From the NCBI GenBank assembly GCA_022361535.1, contig JAKSAU010000275.1, positions 1 to 5,474 of the forward strand: DNA of 5,474 nucleotides, given 5' to 3'. Origin of the DNA: Desulfobacterales bacterium. Lineage in GTDB: Bacteria > Desulfobacterota > Desulfobacteria > Desulfobacterales > Desulfobacteraceae. A program made the translations under genes and the position numbers. The notes below the pieces were generated by a model. It worked only from the letters and a program-made list of their open reading frames with translations, had not been told where the DNA came from and did no database searches. Below are positions 1-5,474 of the stretch, piece by piece. Position 1 is the stretch's first letter, and every line of letters starts with the position of its first letter.

Positions 1-70
1 TCATTTATAATGCAGGTAGATTAATTATCGGTAGCATCCTCGAATGAAGATATTGCCGTTTGAGCACTTA

Positions 71-150
71 GGCTCGTTTGTTCTAAGAAGACGGCATCAG
101 GCGGATTTTTTACAAAAAATTCGGCAGCCGCTTCTTAGAATAAACGGGCC
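71..150 (+). repeat. 80-nt near-perfect inverted repeat (long hairpin)
   Basis: The two ends fold together. Positions 71-90 pair with 131-150 over 20 consecutive positions, 18 Watson-Crick and two G.U (74/147 and 80/141). After a single bulged A at 91, positions 92-95 pair with 127-130. An asymmetric internal loop follows (96-103 against 123-126), then an A/T-rich tip in which 107-111 pair with 115-119 around a three- to four-base loop. Both imperfections in the outer stem are wobble pairs when read as + strand RNA, but would be A.C mismatches on the minus strand. This hints at a + strand RNA or single-stranded DNA structure. No T-run follows it, so it is not an ordinary terminator. It could be an extragenic palindrome, a small non-autonomous mobile element, or part of a structured RNA; the sequence alone does not decide. 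Confidence 0.7.
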
Positions 151-238
151 GATTTTGTATATGGCTTGCCCCTGTTTACCAGCGCCAATCGGAAAAGTTA
201 TTTTGAAAACTGCTATATGTGTGAACTCTCCGGAAAGA

Positions 239-268
239 ATGGCTGGCTTTCCGGCCATAAGTTTTTTT
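239..268 (+). terminator. Rho-independent terminator-like hairpin with competing stem
   Basis: Positions 239-246 pair with 251-258 (eight pairs, one G.U) around the loop CTTT, followed by AAG and seven T residues (262-268). This is a standard intrinsic terminator for + strand transcription. A second perfect 8-bp stem, 230-237 with 247-254 (CCGGAAAG/CTTTCCGG), uses part of the same bases and cannot form at the same time. It would either end a transcript from upstream or act as an attenuator ahead of the binding-protein gene. The sequence cannot separate these options. Confidence 0.55.
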
Positions 269-277
269 GCAAAAAAA
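262..277. repeat. Perfect A/T palindrome T7-GC-A7
   Basis: Seven T, GC, then seven A form a perfect 16-bp palindrome directly after the terminator-like hairpin. Its T half serves as the U-run of that terminator. It may be only a by-product of the T-run, or a bent-DNA or protein-binding site. No function can be assigned. Confidence 0.4.
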
Positions 278-426
278 TAGGAAAAGCGCCTATCTTGGAG
301 AAAGAAATCGTAAACGGGGATTTGTATAAAAAGTATTATTAGCCTGTCCCATAAGTCGTAACCATGATACAGAAAACCTTAATGGATTTATATGTGATGT
401 TTATGCACGAATTAAAACAACGAGGA

Positions 427-1293
427 ATGATGGAAAAGAAGTACTTTATAATTTTGATTTTTATTGGGGTGCTTATGTCTAATACGGCACAGGCTCTTGA
501 AATCCGAATCCCCTCTTTTTCAAAAGACGAAATCCGCCTGGCTTTCCCACTTGACCTCCTTGATTTTGTGATGAATAAATCCGGGGTTAACTATACAATT
601 AAAACTTGTGACACCCCCATGAATCCTGTCAGGATCATACACAACCTATCCAAACCCGGCAGTGCTATAAATATAGCTATAATGGGGAGTTCATCAGTGT
701 ATGAAGAAGAGTTTCTCCCTGTTAGATTTCCCATTTATCGCGGCCTGCTGGGCCACAGGATTTTTATCATACATAAGAATCATCAGGAGCAGTTCAACCG
801 AGTCTCAACCCTCCAAGACCTGCAGAAAATGAATGGGGCCCAAGGAATCGGATGGCCTGATATTGAGATTTTGGAGAGCGCCGGTTTGAGACAGCATGTC
901 ACAGCCTATGACAATATTTTCAGAATGATAGACACCGGTAACCGGATTGATTATTTTTCACGAGGTATAAATGAGGCGTTCTTTGAGGTAGATCGAAACC
1001 GGGATACATTGAAAAACCTGGCCATTGAAAAGCAAATCTGCTTGGCATACCCTTATGCACTGTTCTTTTTCTGCGGAAAACACGATCAGGTTCTTGTTCA
1101 GGCCATTGAAACTGGCTTCACAAAAGCATACACTGACGGGAGTTTTAATACGTTTTTCTATGATCATCCGGCTATAATCAATATGCTAACCAGAGCAAAC
1201 TTAGATAAAAGACGCCTCATACAGATACCTAATCCATTAATGACAGATGAAACACTCAAAGCACTAAAAAAATATCAGCACAGTGTGCACTGA
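427..1293 (+). CDS. Secreted solute-binding-like periplasmic protein (orphan)
   Basis: This is probably a periplasmic protein with the amino-acid-type (SBP_bac_3/COG0834-like) binding fold. The reading frame is open from an ATG at 364, but that start has no ribosome binding site and would put about 21 residues before the signal peptide. The start is therefore placed at the tandem ATGs at 427/430, behind GAGGA (422-426). The spacing is short, so the exact start is uncertain. Numbered from 430, residues 1-22 are a signal peptide (MEKK, a hydrophobic core, then AQA for cleavage). Conserved-looking blocks are PVRFPIYRGLLGHR (97-110), GWPDIEIL (141-148), DYFSRGINE (174-182) and AYPYALFFF (205-213). 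These resemble a group of stand-alone binding-domain proteins found in many Proteobacteria. The mature length of about 265 residues fits one complete binding domain. No permease, ATPase, kinase or GGDEF gene is adjacent in this window, so the ligand and partner are unknown. A terminator follows, suggesting a single-gene unit. Confidence 0.75.
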   Translation: MMEKKYFIILIFIGVLMSNTAQALEIRIPSFSKDEIRLAFPLDLLDFVMNKSGVNYTIKTCDTPMNPVRIIHNLSKPGSAINIAIMGSSSVYEEEFLPVRFPIYRGLLGHRIFIIHKNHQEQFNRVSTLQDLQKMNGAQGIGWPDIEILESAGLRQHVTAYDNIFRMIDTGNRIDYFSRGINEAFFEVDRNRDTLKNLAIEKQICLAYPYALFFFCGKHDQVLVQAIETGFTKAYTDGSFNTFFYDHPAIINMLTRANLDKRRLIQIPNPLMTDETLKALKKYQHSVH

Positions 1294-1337
1294 TGATGCA
1301 GTACTATCAGACAGCAATCTTCATCCAAATTGCCTTA

Positions 1338-1385
1338 GGCCAGGCACTATTTATTAAACCTAATGGTCCTGCCCAGAAGTTTTTT
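1338..1385 (+). terminator. Rho-independent terminator after the binding-protein gene
   Basis: The left arm at 1338-1351 pairs with the right arm at 1362-1374. The pairs are GG/CC, a C.C mismatch, CAGG/CCTG, a bulged C at 1345, then ACTATT/AATGGT with one wobble, closing a 10-nt loop. Five bases later come six T residues (1380-1385). It lies about 45 bp after the TGA of the preceding gene and before the promoter of the protease gene, so it separates the two as independent units. Confidence 0.6.
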
Positions 1386-1432
1386 AAAACGCGCTTGTGT
1401 TCATTATTAAGCTGAAAAATACACTATTCGCA

Positions 1433-1460
1433 TTGAATTTAGATTCGTTTTTCTTATAAT
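1433..1460 (+). promoter_or_regulatory. Sigma70-type promoter for the M50 protease gene
   Basis: TTGAAT (1433-1438) and a perfect TATAAT (1455-1460) are separated by 16 bp. They lie between the preceding terminator and the gene start, with expected initiation near 1467 and a leader of about 34 nt. The -35 word matches four of six consensus positions. This is a prediction from consensus only. Confidence 0.55.
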
Positions 1461-1486
1461 TTACTGAAGGACAAATAAATATAAAT

Positions 1487-1492
1487 AGAGGA
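1487..1492 (+). promoter_or_regulatory. Ribosome binding site of the M50 protease gene
   Basis: AGAGGA lies 8 nt before the ATG at 1501, which is good spacing. It supports that ATG as the start. Confidence 0.65.
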
Positions 1493-1500
1493 AATACCAG

Positions 1501-2124
1501 ATGGGTCTTCTTAGTCTGCTGCTGAACAATCCGTTTGCATTTATACTAATTGCAGTACCGTTGTTGTATGCCATTATTTTTCATGAGTTGGCCCATGGTT
1601 ACGTGGCTTATAAAATGGGGGATCCCACAGCCAAGCAGCGAGGCCGCTTGAGTTTAAATCCGCTCAGGCACCTGGATCCCTTAGGAACCCTGATGCTTTT
1701 TCTTGTGGGGTTTGGCTGGGCAAAACCAGTGCCTGTAAATTTCAGCTACATCAGGGATTACCGCAAAGGAATGATCCTGGTATCTTCTGCCGGCATCATC
1801 ATGAATATGATTCTGGCGTTTTTAGCCCTATTTGTATACAGCCTGTTTAATTTACCTCAATCGAGTTTACCTGCTCTTGTGCTCCTGGTGTTTGCAAAAA
1901 TCAACATTATTCTGGCCGCATTTAACCTGATTCCAATCCCCCCCTTGGACGGCTCGAAAATCCTTTTAGGGTTCTCACCGGCAGGCGTCCAGGCAATTTT
2001 AATGCGCCTTGAACGGTTTGGTTTTTTTATTGTTATTGGTTTACTTTATTTTGGGGTTCTGGATCCGGTGATCGATTTTCTGCAGACAGTTATTCTATCT
2101 GTAATCAAGGTTTTAATACCTTGA
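1501..2124 (+). CDS. Site-2 protease family (M50) intramembrane zinc metalloprotease
   Basis: This integral membrane zinc protease cuts substrates within or near the membrane. Substrates of this compact subgroup are mostly unknown. The 207 residues begin with a membrane helix (about 12-30) that carries the zinc motif HELAH at 28-32, with Glu29 as the catalytic base. It is followed by GHxNPxxHLDPLGT-type residues (NPLRHLDPLGT at 53-63) and the GWAKPVPVN block at 72-80, both typical of the minimal M50 group that lacks a PDZ domain. Further helices lie at about 91-114 and 123-144. The second zinc-site motif NLIPIPPLDG is at 142-151, with Asp150 as third ligand, and a last hydrophobic helix runs at about 173-187. 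All catalytic elements are present and the length is normal, so the enzyme should be intact. It has its own promoter and ribosome binding site and appears monocistronic here. A specific role such as sigma-factor activation cannot be inferred, because no anti-sigma or sigma gene is nearby. Confidence 0.93.
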   Translation: MGLLSLLLNNPFAFILIAVPLLYAIIFHELAHGYVAYKMGDPTAKQRGRLSLNPLRHLDPLGTLMLFLVGFGWAKPVPVNFSYIRDYRKGMILVSSAGIIMNMILAFLALFVYSLFNLPQSSLPALVLLVFAKINIILAAFNLIPIPPLDGSKILLGFSPAGVQAILMRLERFGFFIVIGLLYFGVLDPVIDFLQTVILSVIKVLIP

Positions 2125-2125
2125 T
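2104..2125 (+). terminator. Hairpin overlapping the protease stop codon
   Basis: ATCAAGGT (2104-2111) and ACCTTGAT (2118-2125) form a perfect 8-bp stem with a 6-nt loop spanning the last codons and the TGA. No T-run follows. It may protect the mRNA 3' end or assist termination, but it is not a complete intrinsic terminator by itself. Confidence 0.3.
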
Positions 2126-2174
2126 GTGATGTAACCTAATACAACAAACAAATTTCATGACTTTTTAAAAGTTA

Positions 2175-2213
2175 GAGCAACAGTAACTCATAAACTTTGC
2201 TGTTGCTTATTTT
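2175..2213 (+). terminator. Rho-independent terminator-like hairpin after the protease gene
   Basis: AGCAACAG (2176-2183) pairs perfectly with CTGTTGCT (2200-2207). The stem can extend inward by one wobble and two A-T pairs, and it is followed by the T-rich tail TTATTTTG. It lies about 50 bp past the protease stop and is the most likely transcript end. The remaining gap to 2340 shows only A/T-rich sequence, with no clear -35/-10 pair for the next gene. Confidence 0.5.
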
Positions 2214-2340
2214 GCTCCAAAAGTATTATCATTCCAATTATTTCGAACTCAACTCACCAGCAAAATCTTCATTCTCAGTGGTCACTCGCATGGTTATTTA
2301 TATCCAAGTGTATTTGGGAAATATTTATAAGAAAACTGAG

Positions 2341-2346
2341 TGGAGG
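2341..2346 (+). promoter_or_regulatory. Ribosome binding site that decides the start at 2352
   Basis: TGGAGG lies 5 nt before the ATG at 2352. A possible GTG start at 2340 overlaps this site and has no binding site of its own, so ATG 2352 is the better start. Confidence 0.7.
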
Positions 2347-2351
2347 CCAAA

Positions 2352-3503
2352 ATGAAAATAACAATAACAAAAACATCTGACTGGGAGAAATTAAATAAAT
2401 TAGACCTTCATACGGTTGTTGACCCTATGGTTTTCCGTTGTGGTGAATTATTCCTGAAAGGGGCCAGCGATGCTCTTGAGCAAGATAAGACAAAGGACTT
2501 GCTAAACAATAATATCGACTCCATCGGTAGCTTTTTTGATGCTCTAATCTTAAATGAACAACTACCTGTGTTCAATTATGGTGATACATTTGATGCAAAT
2601 TTGAACTTTGACCAACGCATATTGACAAGGATAAACGACTACGATGACGTCATGTTCGATATAGATGTCGAATACGACCCATATCATAAGGTAAAAGATG
2701 CTGCTCTATCCGAATTGAAAAAGGTTTATGAAGGCCCGCATAAGATCTCGGAAAACATAGCTTATCAAATCATAAAAGAACTTTTATCAGCAGAGTATCA
2801 GTGGAATCCTGACCTTGGTGTTTTACAAAACGAGCTCCACTCAGAAAATGAAAGAAACCTTGCGGCCTTCTTATTGGGTGGTCTTATTTTTAGCGGATAT
2901 GCACAAATGATGGAAAGTGAACATCTACTGCAGCCAAAACGCTCTCGCCTTTTTTTAGCTGTATCGCTGAAAGCGGAGTCTGCCGACTTTGAACTGGAAG
3001 AACATCTTTTCAATGATCTTAAAAAAAGAGCAAACACCTCTTGCGAGGATTTACCATGGTTTCCGACCTTTTTTCCATACCTATTGAGTAAATCGGATAC
3101 CCCCAAAGCAATTCTTAATGAAGTAGTCAAGCTTCGCAGATCAAGTGAGGTGGTTGATTATCGCCAATGGCTGCGAGAAGTTATGGAAGACTGGAAAGCA
3201 AACGGTAAAATCAGTCATGAGAAAAAGAAGGATATCCGTGCGATTGTAAAGCAGGTTGATCGGGTTCTTGGAAAAGTGTCTTCACTGCCCAAGGTGGAGG
3301 CAAAGGCAACGGTTGCAAATGTTATATCAGGAAAACTTCCTGGGGCGATTGATTTCACACCAAGCCTTCAACGGCTGTGGGGGTGGATTATTTCTTCCCT
3401 TCCTGGAAAACGGTACAGAAAGCTGTTAACCCGGGCAATTGCTTCAGAACATGAATATCATCGCATTGAGAAAAGAATAAATACAGTTTGGAACGCAGGT
3501 TAA
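2352..3503 (+). CDS. Unrecognised 383-residue cytoplasmic protein
   Basis: I do not recognise this protein, and no function is proposed. The start is the ATG behind TGGAGG; four codons upstream an in-frame GTG is also possible. There is no signal peptide and no clear transmembrane helix. Visible traits are a block FFDALILNEQLPVFNYGDTF at 61-80, a strongly acidic stretch at about 96-109 (DYDDVMFDIDVEYD), and a hydrophobic small-residue helix at about 171-187 (AAFLLGGLIFSGYAQMM) followed by a basic patch QPKRSR. A charged, probably helical C-terminal half ends with a W-rich segment (LWGWI) and a basic tail. The composition suggests a mostly alpha-helical soluble protein. It stands alone between two terminator-like hairpins, is more A/T-rich than the minus-strand pair to its right, and could be an accessory gene. 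Codon structure and the good ribosome binding site make it a genuine gene. Confidence 0.8.
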   Translation: MKITITKTSDWEKLNKLDLHTVVDPMVFRCGELFLKGASDALEQDKTKDLLNNNIDSIGSFFDALILNEQLPVFNYGDTFDANLNFDQRILTRINDYDDVMFDIDVEYDPYHKVKDAALSELKKVYEGPHKISENIAYQIIKELLSAEYQWNPDLGVLQNELHSENERNLAAFLLGGLIFSGYAQMMESEHLLQPKRSRLFLAVSLKAESADFELEEHLFNDLKKRANTSCEDLPWFPTFFPYLLSKSDTPKAILNEVVKLRRSSEVVDYRQWLREVMEDWKANGKISHEKKKDIRAIVKQVDRVLGKVSSLPKVEAKATVANVISGKLPGAIDFTPSLQRLWGWIISSLPGKRYRKLLTRAIASEHEYHRIEKRINTVWNAG

Positions 3504-3524
3504 CCCCAAATGGAATTGCCTATA

Positions 3525-3581
3525 CATATGGAAAGGGACGCATTTAGAGAAAAGTGTCCCCTCCCGATATGTCTTTTATTT
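3525..3581 (+). terminator. Terminator hairpin in the convergent gap
   Basis: CATAT (3525-3529) pairs with ATATG (3567-3571), and GGGAC (3535-3539) pairs with GTCCC inside it. They are joined by a partly paired section, and TCTTTTATTT follows (3572-3581). The T-run supports termination of the + strand gene ending at 3503. On the minus strand the two mismatches in the middle section become G.U wobbles, so the fold is at least as stable in that direction, but no T-run follows there. It may stop both convergent transcripts. Confidence 0.55.
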
Positions 3582-3599
3582 AGAATTGTTGACGTGTTT

Positions 3600-3631
3600 T
3601 GCCATGAATAACCCTCAGTTTTCATATGGCA
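3600..3631. repeat. Small inverted repeat just downstream of the flavoenzyme gene
   Basis: TGCCATGAA (3600-3608) pairs with TTCATATGGCA (3621-3631), leaving a 2-nt bulge and a 12-nt loop. It lies about 17 bp beyond the minus-strand gene's stop. There is no T-run on the minus-strand side, so it is at most a 3'-end stabilising hairpin. Confidence 0.3.
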
Positions 3632-3647
3632 TAACCGCGTTTAAGTT

Positions 3648-4622
3648 TTAGTTTATCAGCGTGCTGTTCAAACCGGTTAACGTCTGGGCTGCTTGGGCCA
3701 TTATCCTGTCAAACAATTCCTTAACGCTTGGGATATCATGGGTCAGCCCGATTCCCTGGCCACACGCTATAATCCCTTCTTTGATATCCCCGCCATCATA
3801 CATGGATTTGGCTTTAAGACCTGAAACCACTTCAAGAATCTGATTAAAATCAGCCCCTTCAGCTTCAAGTTCCAGGCACCGTTCAGCCGCCGGATTGGCA
3901 AGCACCCTATGGGTGGCATTGATGGACCGCATGACAAGGCGTGTATCAATCTCTGTGGTGCTTAGCAGCACCTGCTTTATATTGTCATGGATGGGGCATT
4001 CTTTAGTGGCCAAAAGCCTTGTGCCCATAATCACCCCGCAGGCTCCAAGGCAAAGTGCTGCTGATACGCCTCGCCCGTCAGAGACCCCCCCGCCTCCTAT
4101 CACCGGGATGTCAACCGCATCCCGAACTACAGGGATGAGAACCATGGTACCAATATCAAAATTACCGGTTGCCCCGCCGTTTTCATACCCGACTACCGTG
4201 ACCAAATCCGCACCTAAACCTTCTACCTTTCTTGCATACCTGGGCCCCACGCATTTATGAATCCAGGTCATGCCGGTGTCTTTAAACCGTTTGCTCAGTT
4301 CCACAGGTGCAGAGTGACCAGACGTTTCAACGATCTTCACACCTTTTTCTGCCATGATATCCAGGTAGAGGTTATTATCTACAGCCTGGATGGCCGGAAA
4401 AAGACTTAAGTTAACGGCAAAGGGTTTGTTTGTCAGTTCAAAGCACAAGTCAATTGCTGCTTCAAACTCTTCAGGGGTTTTGTAAATGGTGGATGCCAGG
4501 ATCCCGATCCCCCCGGCATTGGAAATTGCAGATACAAATTCAGGTGTGGTAATAGACATCATGGCCCCACCGATCAGGGGGTACTTGATGCCAAGTTTTC
4601 GGGTCAACGCCGTATCAATCAT
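3648..4622 (-). CDS. FMN-dependent oxidoreductase, nitronate monooxygenase/FabK-like family
   Basis: This is a soluble 324-residue TIM-barrel flavoprotein of the 2-nitropropane dioxygenase/nitronate monooxygenase superfamily, which also includes the enoyl-ACP reductase FabK. Family marks are PLIGGAMM at 15-22 (N-terminal FMN loop), NAGGIGILAS at 35-44, ENGGATG at 147-153, the FMN-phosphate loop IGGGGVSDGRG at 175-185, and GACGVIMGTRLLAT at 193-206. The length is normal for the family. The usual E-A/S-G-G-H-x-G motif holds the histidine used for catalysis in nitronate monooxygenases and also conserved in FabK. Here it reads E-N-G-G-A-T-G, with Ala151 in the histidine place. Nitronate oxidation is therefore doubtful, and the true substrate is unknown. 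The start ATG follows AAAGGAA (4636-4630) with about 8 nt spacing. The gene begins 2 nt after the stop of the acyl-CoA synthetase, so the two are surely co-transcribed. A role on a CoA thioester is inferred from that neighbour only. Confidence 0.88.
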   Translation of the reverse strand: MIDTALTRKLGIKYPLIGGAMMSITTPEFVSAISNAGGIGILASTIYKTPEEFEAAIDLCFELTNKPFAVNLSLFPAIQAVDNNLYLDIMAEKGVKIVETSGHSAPVELSKRFKDTGMTWIHKCVGPRYARKVEGLGADLVTVVGYENGGATGNFDIGTMVLIPVVRDAVDIPVIGGGGVSDGRGVSAALCLGACGVIMGTRLLATKECPIHDNIKQVLLSTTEIDTRLVMRSINATHRVLANPAAERCLELEAEGADFNQILEVVSGLKAKSMYDGGDIKEGIIACGQGIGLTHDIPSVKELFDRIMAQAAQTLTGLNSTLIN

Positions 4623-4624
4623 TT

Positions 4625-5474
4625 TTAGATTCCTTTTTCTCGCAATATGTTTTTCCTGACCTTTCCTGTGGATGTCAAAGGCAGACTATCCGTTATAACT
4701 ACCTGTTTGGGCACTTCAAACTTTCCTAAATGTTCTTTGCAATGGGCAATTACATCTTCAGACGTCAGATTGTTATCTGGTTTGGGTACCACAAAAGCGG
4801 TAACCGCCTCTGTCCACCGCTCGTCCGGTAACCCCACTACTGCGGCCTGTTCTACCCGGAAATCTTCCAGGATGGCCCGTTCCACCTTGATGGAAGCCAC
4901 ATTTTCCCCGCCGGTTTTGATCATATCTTTTTTCCTGTCCACGAACAATAACTGCCCGTCATGATCAAAGGATCCCAGGTCACCTGAATGATGCCAGCCA
5001 AAAGCCCTGCTCTCTGCTGTAGCCTCATCATCTTTATAATACCCATCCATAACCACAGCGCCCCGCCAGACGATTTCACCGACTTCACCCGGCCCAAGAA
5101 GATTGCCCTGATCATCCATGACTGCTGTATCCAGAGCCAGGTTGGATTTTCCCCAATAATTACCCTGTTTCTCTAAATATTGGCTGGCATGGAACATGTT
5201 TGTCGGCGGAAAGCACTCAGTCTGACCGGTTCCAAGCATGAATTCTGCATTGAAAACCTTGATACCGGCTTCTAAAGTAGCCTGATCCATTGGGGCCATA
5301 GCAAAGATACAGGACTTGAGTTCATCCCAGTTATGATCTTGGACTTTTGGGTGACCGACCATGGCCCGGTACATGATAGGCAGGCCAAATATTAAATTCA
5401 GACAGTCCTTCTCAACGATATTCATGACCTGCCCCGGCTCAAATTGGCGAATCACAGATACGGATCCTCCCACA
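4625..5474 (-). CDS. AMP-forming acyl-CoA synthetase, C-terminal part (cut by window edge)
   Basis: This member of the ANL adenylating superfamily makes an acyl-AMP from a carboxylic acid and ATP, then an acyl-CoA. Only the last 282 or so residues are in the window. The frame stays open through the right edge, and the first visible codon (GTG) is not a real start. Families of this type have about 500-560 residues, so roughly half lies outside, including the P-loop-like ATP motif. Visible motifs, numbered from the edge, are GTGQTE at 81-86 (A5), GEVGEIVWRG at 129-138, HSGDLG at 162-167 (A7, with the Asp that binds the ribose), DRKKDMIKTGGENV at 179-192 (A8 hinge) and the C-terminal STGKVRK at 268-274 (A10, catalytic Lys271). 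All catalytic residues in the visible part are intact. The acid substrate (fatty, aromatic or other) cannot be told from this part. It is the upstream gene of a tight operon with the FMN oxidoreductase. Confidence 0.95.
   Translation of the reverse strand, partial: VGGSVSVIRQFEPGQVMNIVEKDCLNLIFGLPIMYRAMVGHPKVQDHNWDELKSCIFAMAPMDQATLEAGIKVFNAEFMLGTGQTECFPPTNMFHASQYLEKQGNYWGKSNLALDTAVMDDQGNLLGPGEVGEIVWRGAVVMDGYYKDDEATAESRAFGWHHSGDLGSFDHDGQLLFVDRKKDMIKTGGENVASIKVERAILEDFRVEQAAVVGLPDERWTEAVTAFVVPKPDNNLTSEDVIAHCKEHLGKFEVPKQVVITDSLPLTSTGKVRKNILREKGI
4630..4636 (-). promoter_or_regulatory. Ribosome binding site inside the end of the synthetase gene
   Basis: AAAGGAA on the minus strand lies within the last codons (Lys-Gly-Ile) of the upstream synthetase and about 8 nt before the ATG at 4622. 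Together with the 2-nt gap this points to translational coupling. Confidence 0.6.

Larger units (their letters stand above)
1..426. other. Gene-free, structure-rich stretch upstream of the binding-protein gene
   Basis: No convincing gene lies here. A short open frame runs in from the left edge and stops with TGA at 45-47 (it reads IYNAGRLIIGSILE). It could be the C-terminus of an upstream gene, but 14 codons are too few to say. The ATG frame at 44-280 has no ribosome binding site and runs through strong hairpins, so I do not call it. Visible structure includes a weak hairpin (30-39 with 49-58), the long hairpin at 71-150, two competing hairpins at 230-258, a T-run, and an A/T palindrome at 262-277. 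The part from 280 to 426 is A/T-rich. It has isolated -10-like words (TATAAA at 325, TATTAT at 334) without a matching -35, so no promoter is called for the next gene. Confidence 0.6.

Noticed and set aside
3..47. Open frame from the left edge ending in TGA, possibly the C-terminus of an upstream gene
   Set aside because: Only 14 codons are visible. They read plausibly but cannot be distinguished from chance.
71..150. Integron attC site
   Set aside because: It has a long imperfect palindrome with a bulged base, but the ends do not carry the RYYYAAC/GTTRRRY core sites, and no cassette arrangement is visible.
44..280. 78-codon ATG frame on the + strand
   Set aside because: It has no ribosome binding site, an unlikely composition, and runs through the 80-nt palindrome and a terminator-like hairpin. 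Most likely a chance frame.
341..357. AGCCTGTCCCATAAGTC resembles the ends of some insertion sequences
   Set aside because: No inverted partner, target duplication or transposase is present in the window.
958..1167. Minus-strand frame within the binding-protein gene
   Set aside because: Shadow of the well-supported + strand gene; no ribosome binding site or recognisable product.
2326..2331. TATAAG as a -10 element for the gene at 2352
   Set aside because: No acceptable -35 at 16-18 bp spacing, and it would leave almost no leader before the ribosome binding site.
2340..2342. GTG start for the unrecognised protein
   Set aside because: It overlaps the TGGAGG ribosome binding site that is correctly spaced for the ATG at 2352.
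3895..4260. 121-codon + strand frame antisense to the flavoenzyme
   Set aside because: Its Pro/Ser/Thr-rich translation is typical of the complement of a real gene. The minus-strand gene carries clear family motifs.

Overview
The window looks like chromosomal DNA of an anaerobic or facultative Gram-negative bacterium. My best guess is a sulfate-reducing Desulfobacterales-type member of the Desulfobacterota. This rests on gene content and style: an orphan periplasmic binding protein, a compact M50 protease, and an acyl-CoA ligase coupled to an FMN oxidoreductase. There is no marker gene, so the assignment is an inference of moderate confidence. No tRNA, rRNA, CRISPR array, transposase or phage gene is visible.

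Layout. Positions 1-426 hold no convincing gene but are rich in secondary structure. They contain an 80-nt near-perfect hairpin (71-150), then a terminator-like hairpin with a U-run (239-268) that overlaps a competing stem (230-254). Next on the + strand is a secreted solute-binding-like protein (start near 427/430, end 1293), closed by a good rho-independent terminator (1338-1385). A sigma70-like promoter (1433-1460) and a clear ribosome binding site precede a 207-residue intramembrane metalloprotease of the M50/site-2 protease family (1501-2124). A mostly gene-free gap with a further terminator-like hairpin leads to a 383-residue protein that I do not recognise (2352-3503). It is followed by a hairpin plus T-run in the convergent gap.

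The minus strand carries a tightly coupled pair. The C-terminal half of an AMP-forming acyl-CoA synthetase (cut by the right window edge, stop at 4625) is followed after 2 nt by an FMN-dependent TIM-barrel oxidoreductase of the nitronate monooxygenase/FabK-like superfamily (4622-3648). The pair probably acts on one acyl substrate: the ligase makes a CoA thioester, and the flavoenzyme may act on that or a related compound.

The three + strand genes look like separate transcription units, each followed by its own hairpin, and share no obvious pathway. I found no clear multi-gene novel system. The points most worth following up are the structured leader at 1-270, the flavoenzyme lacking the family's usual active-site histidine, and the unrecognised 383-residue protein.
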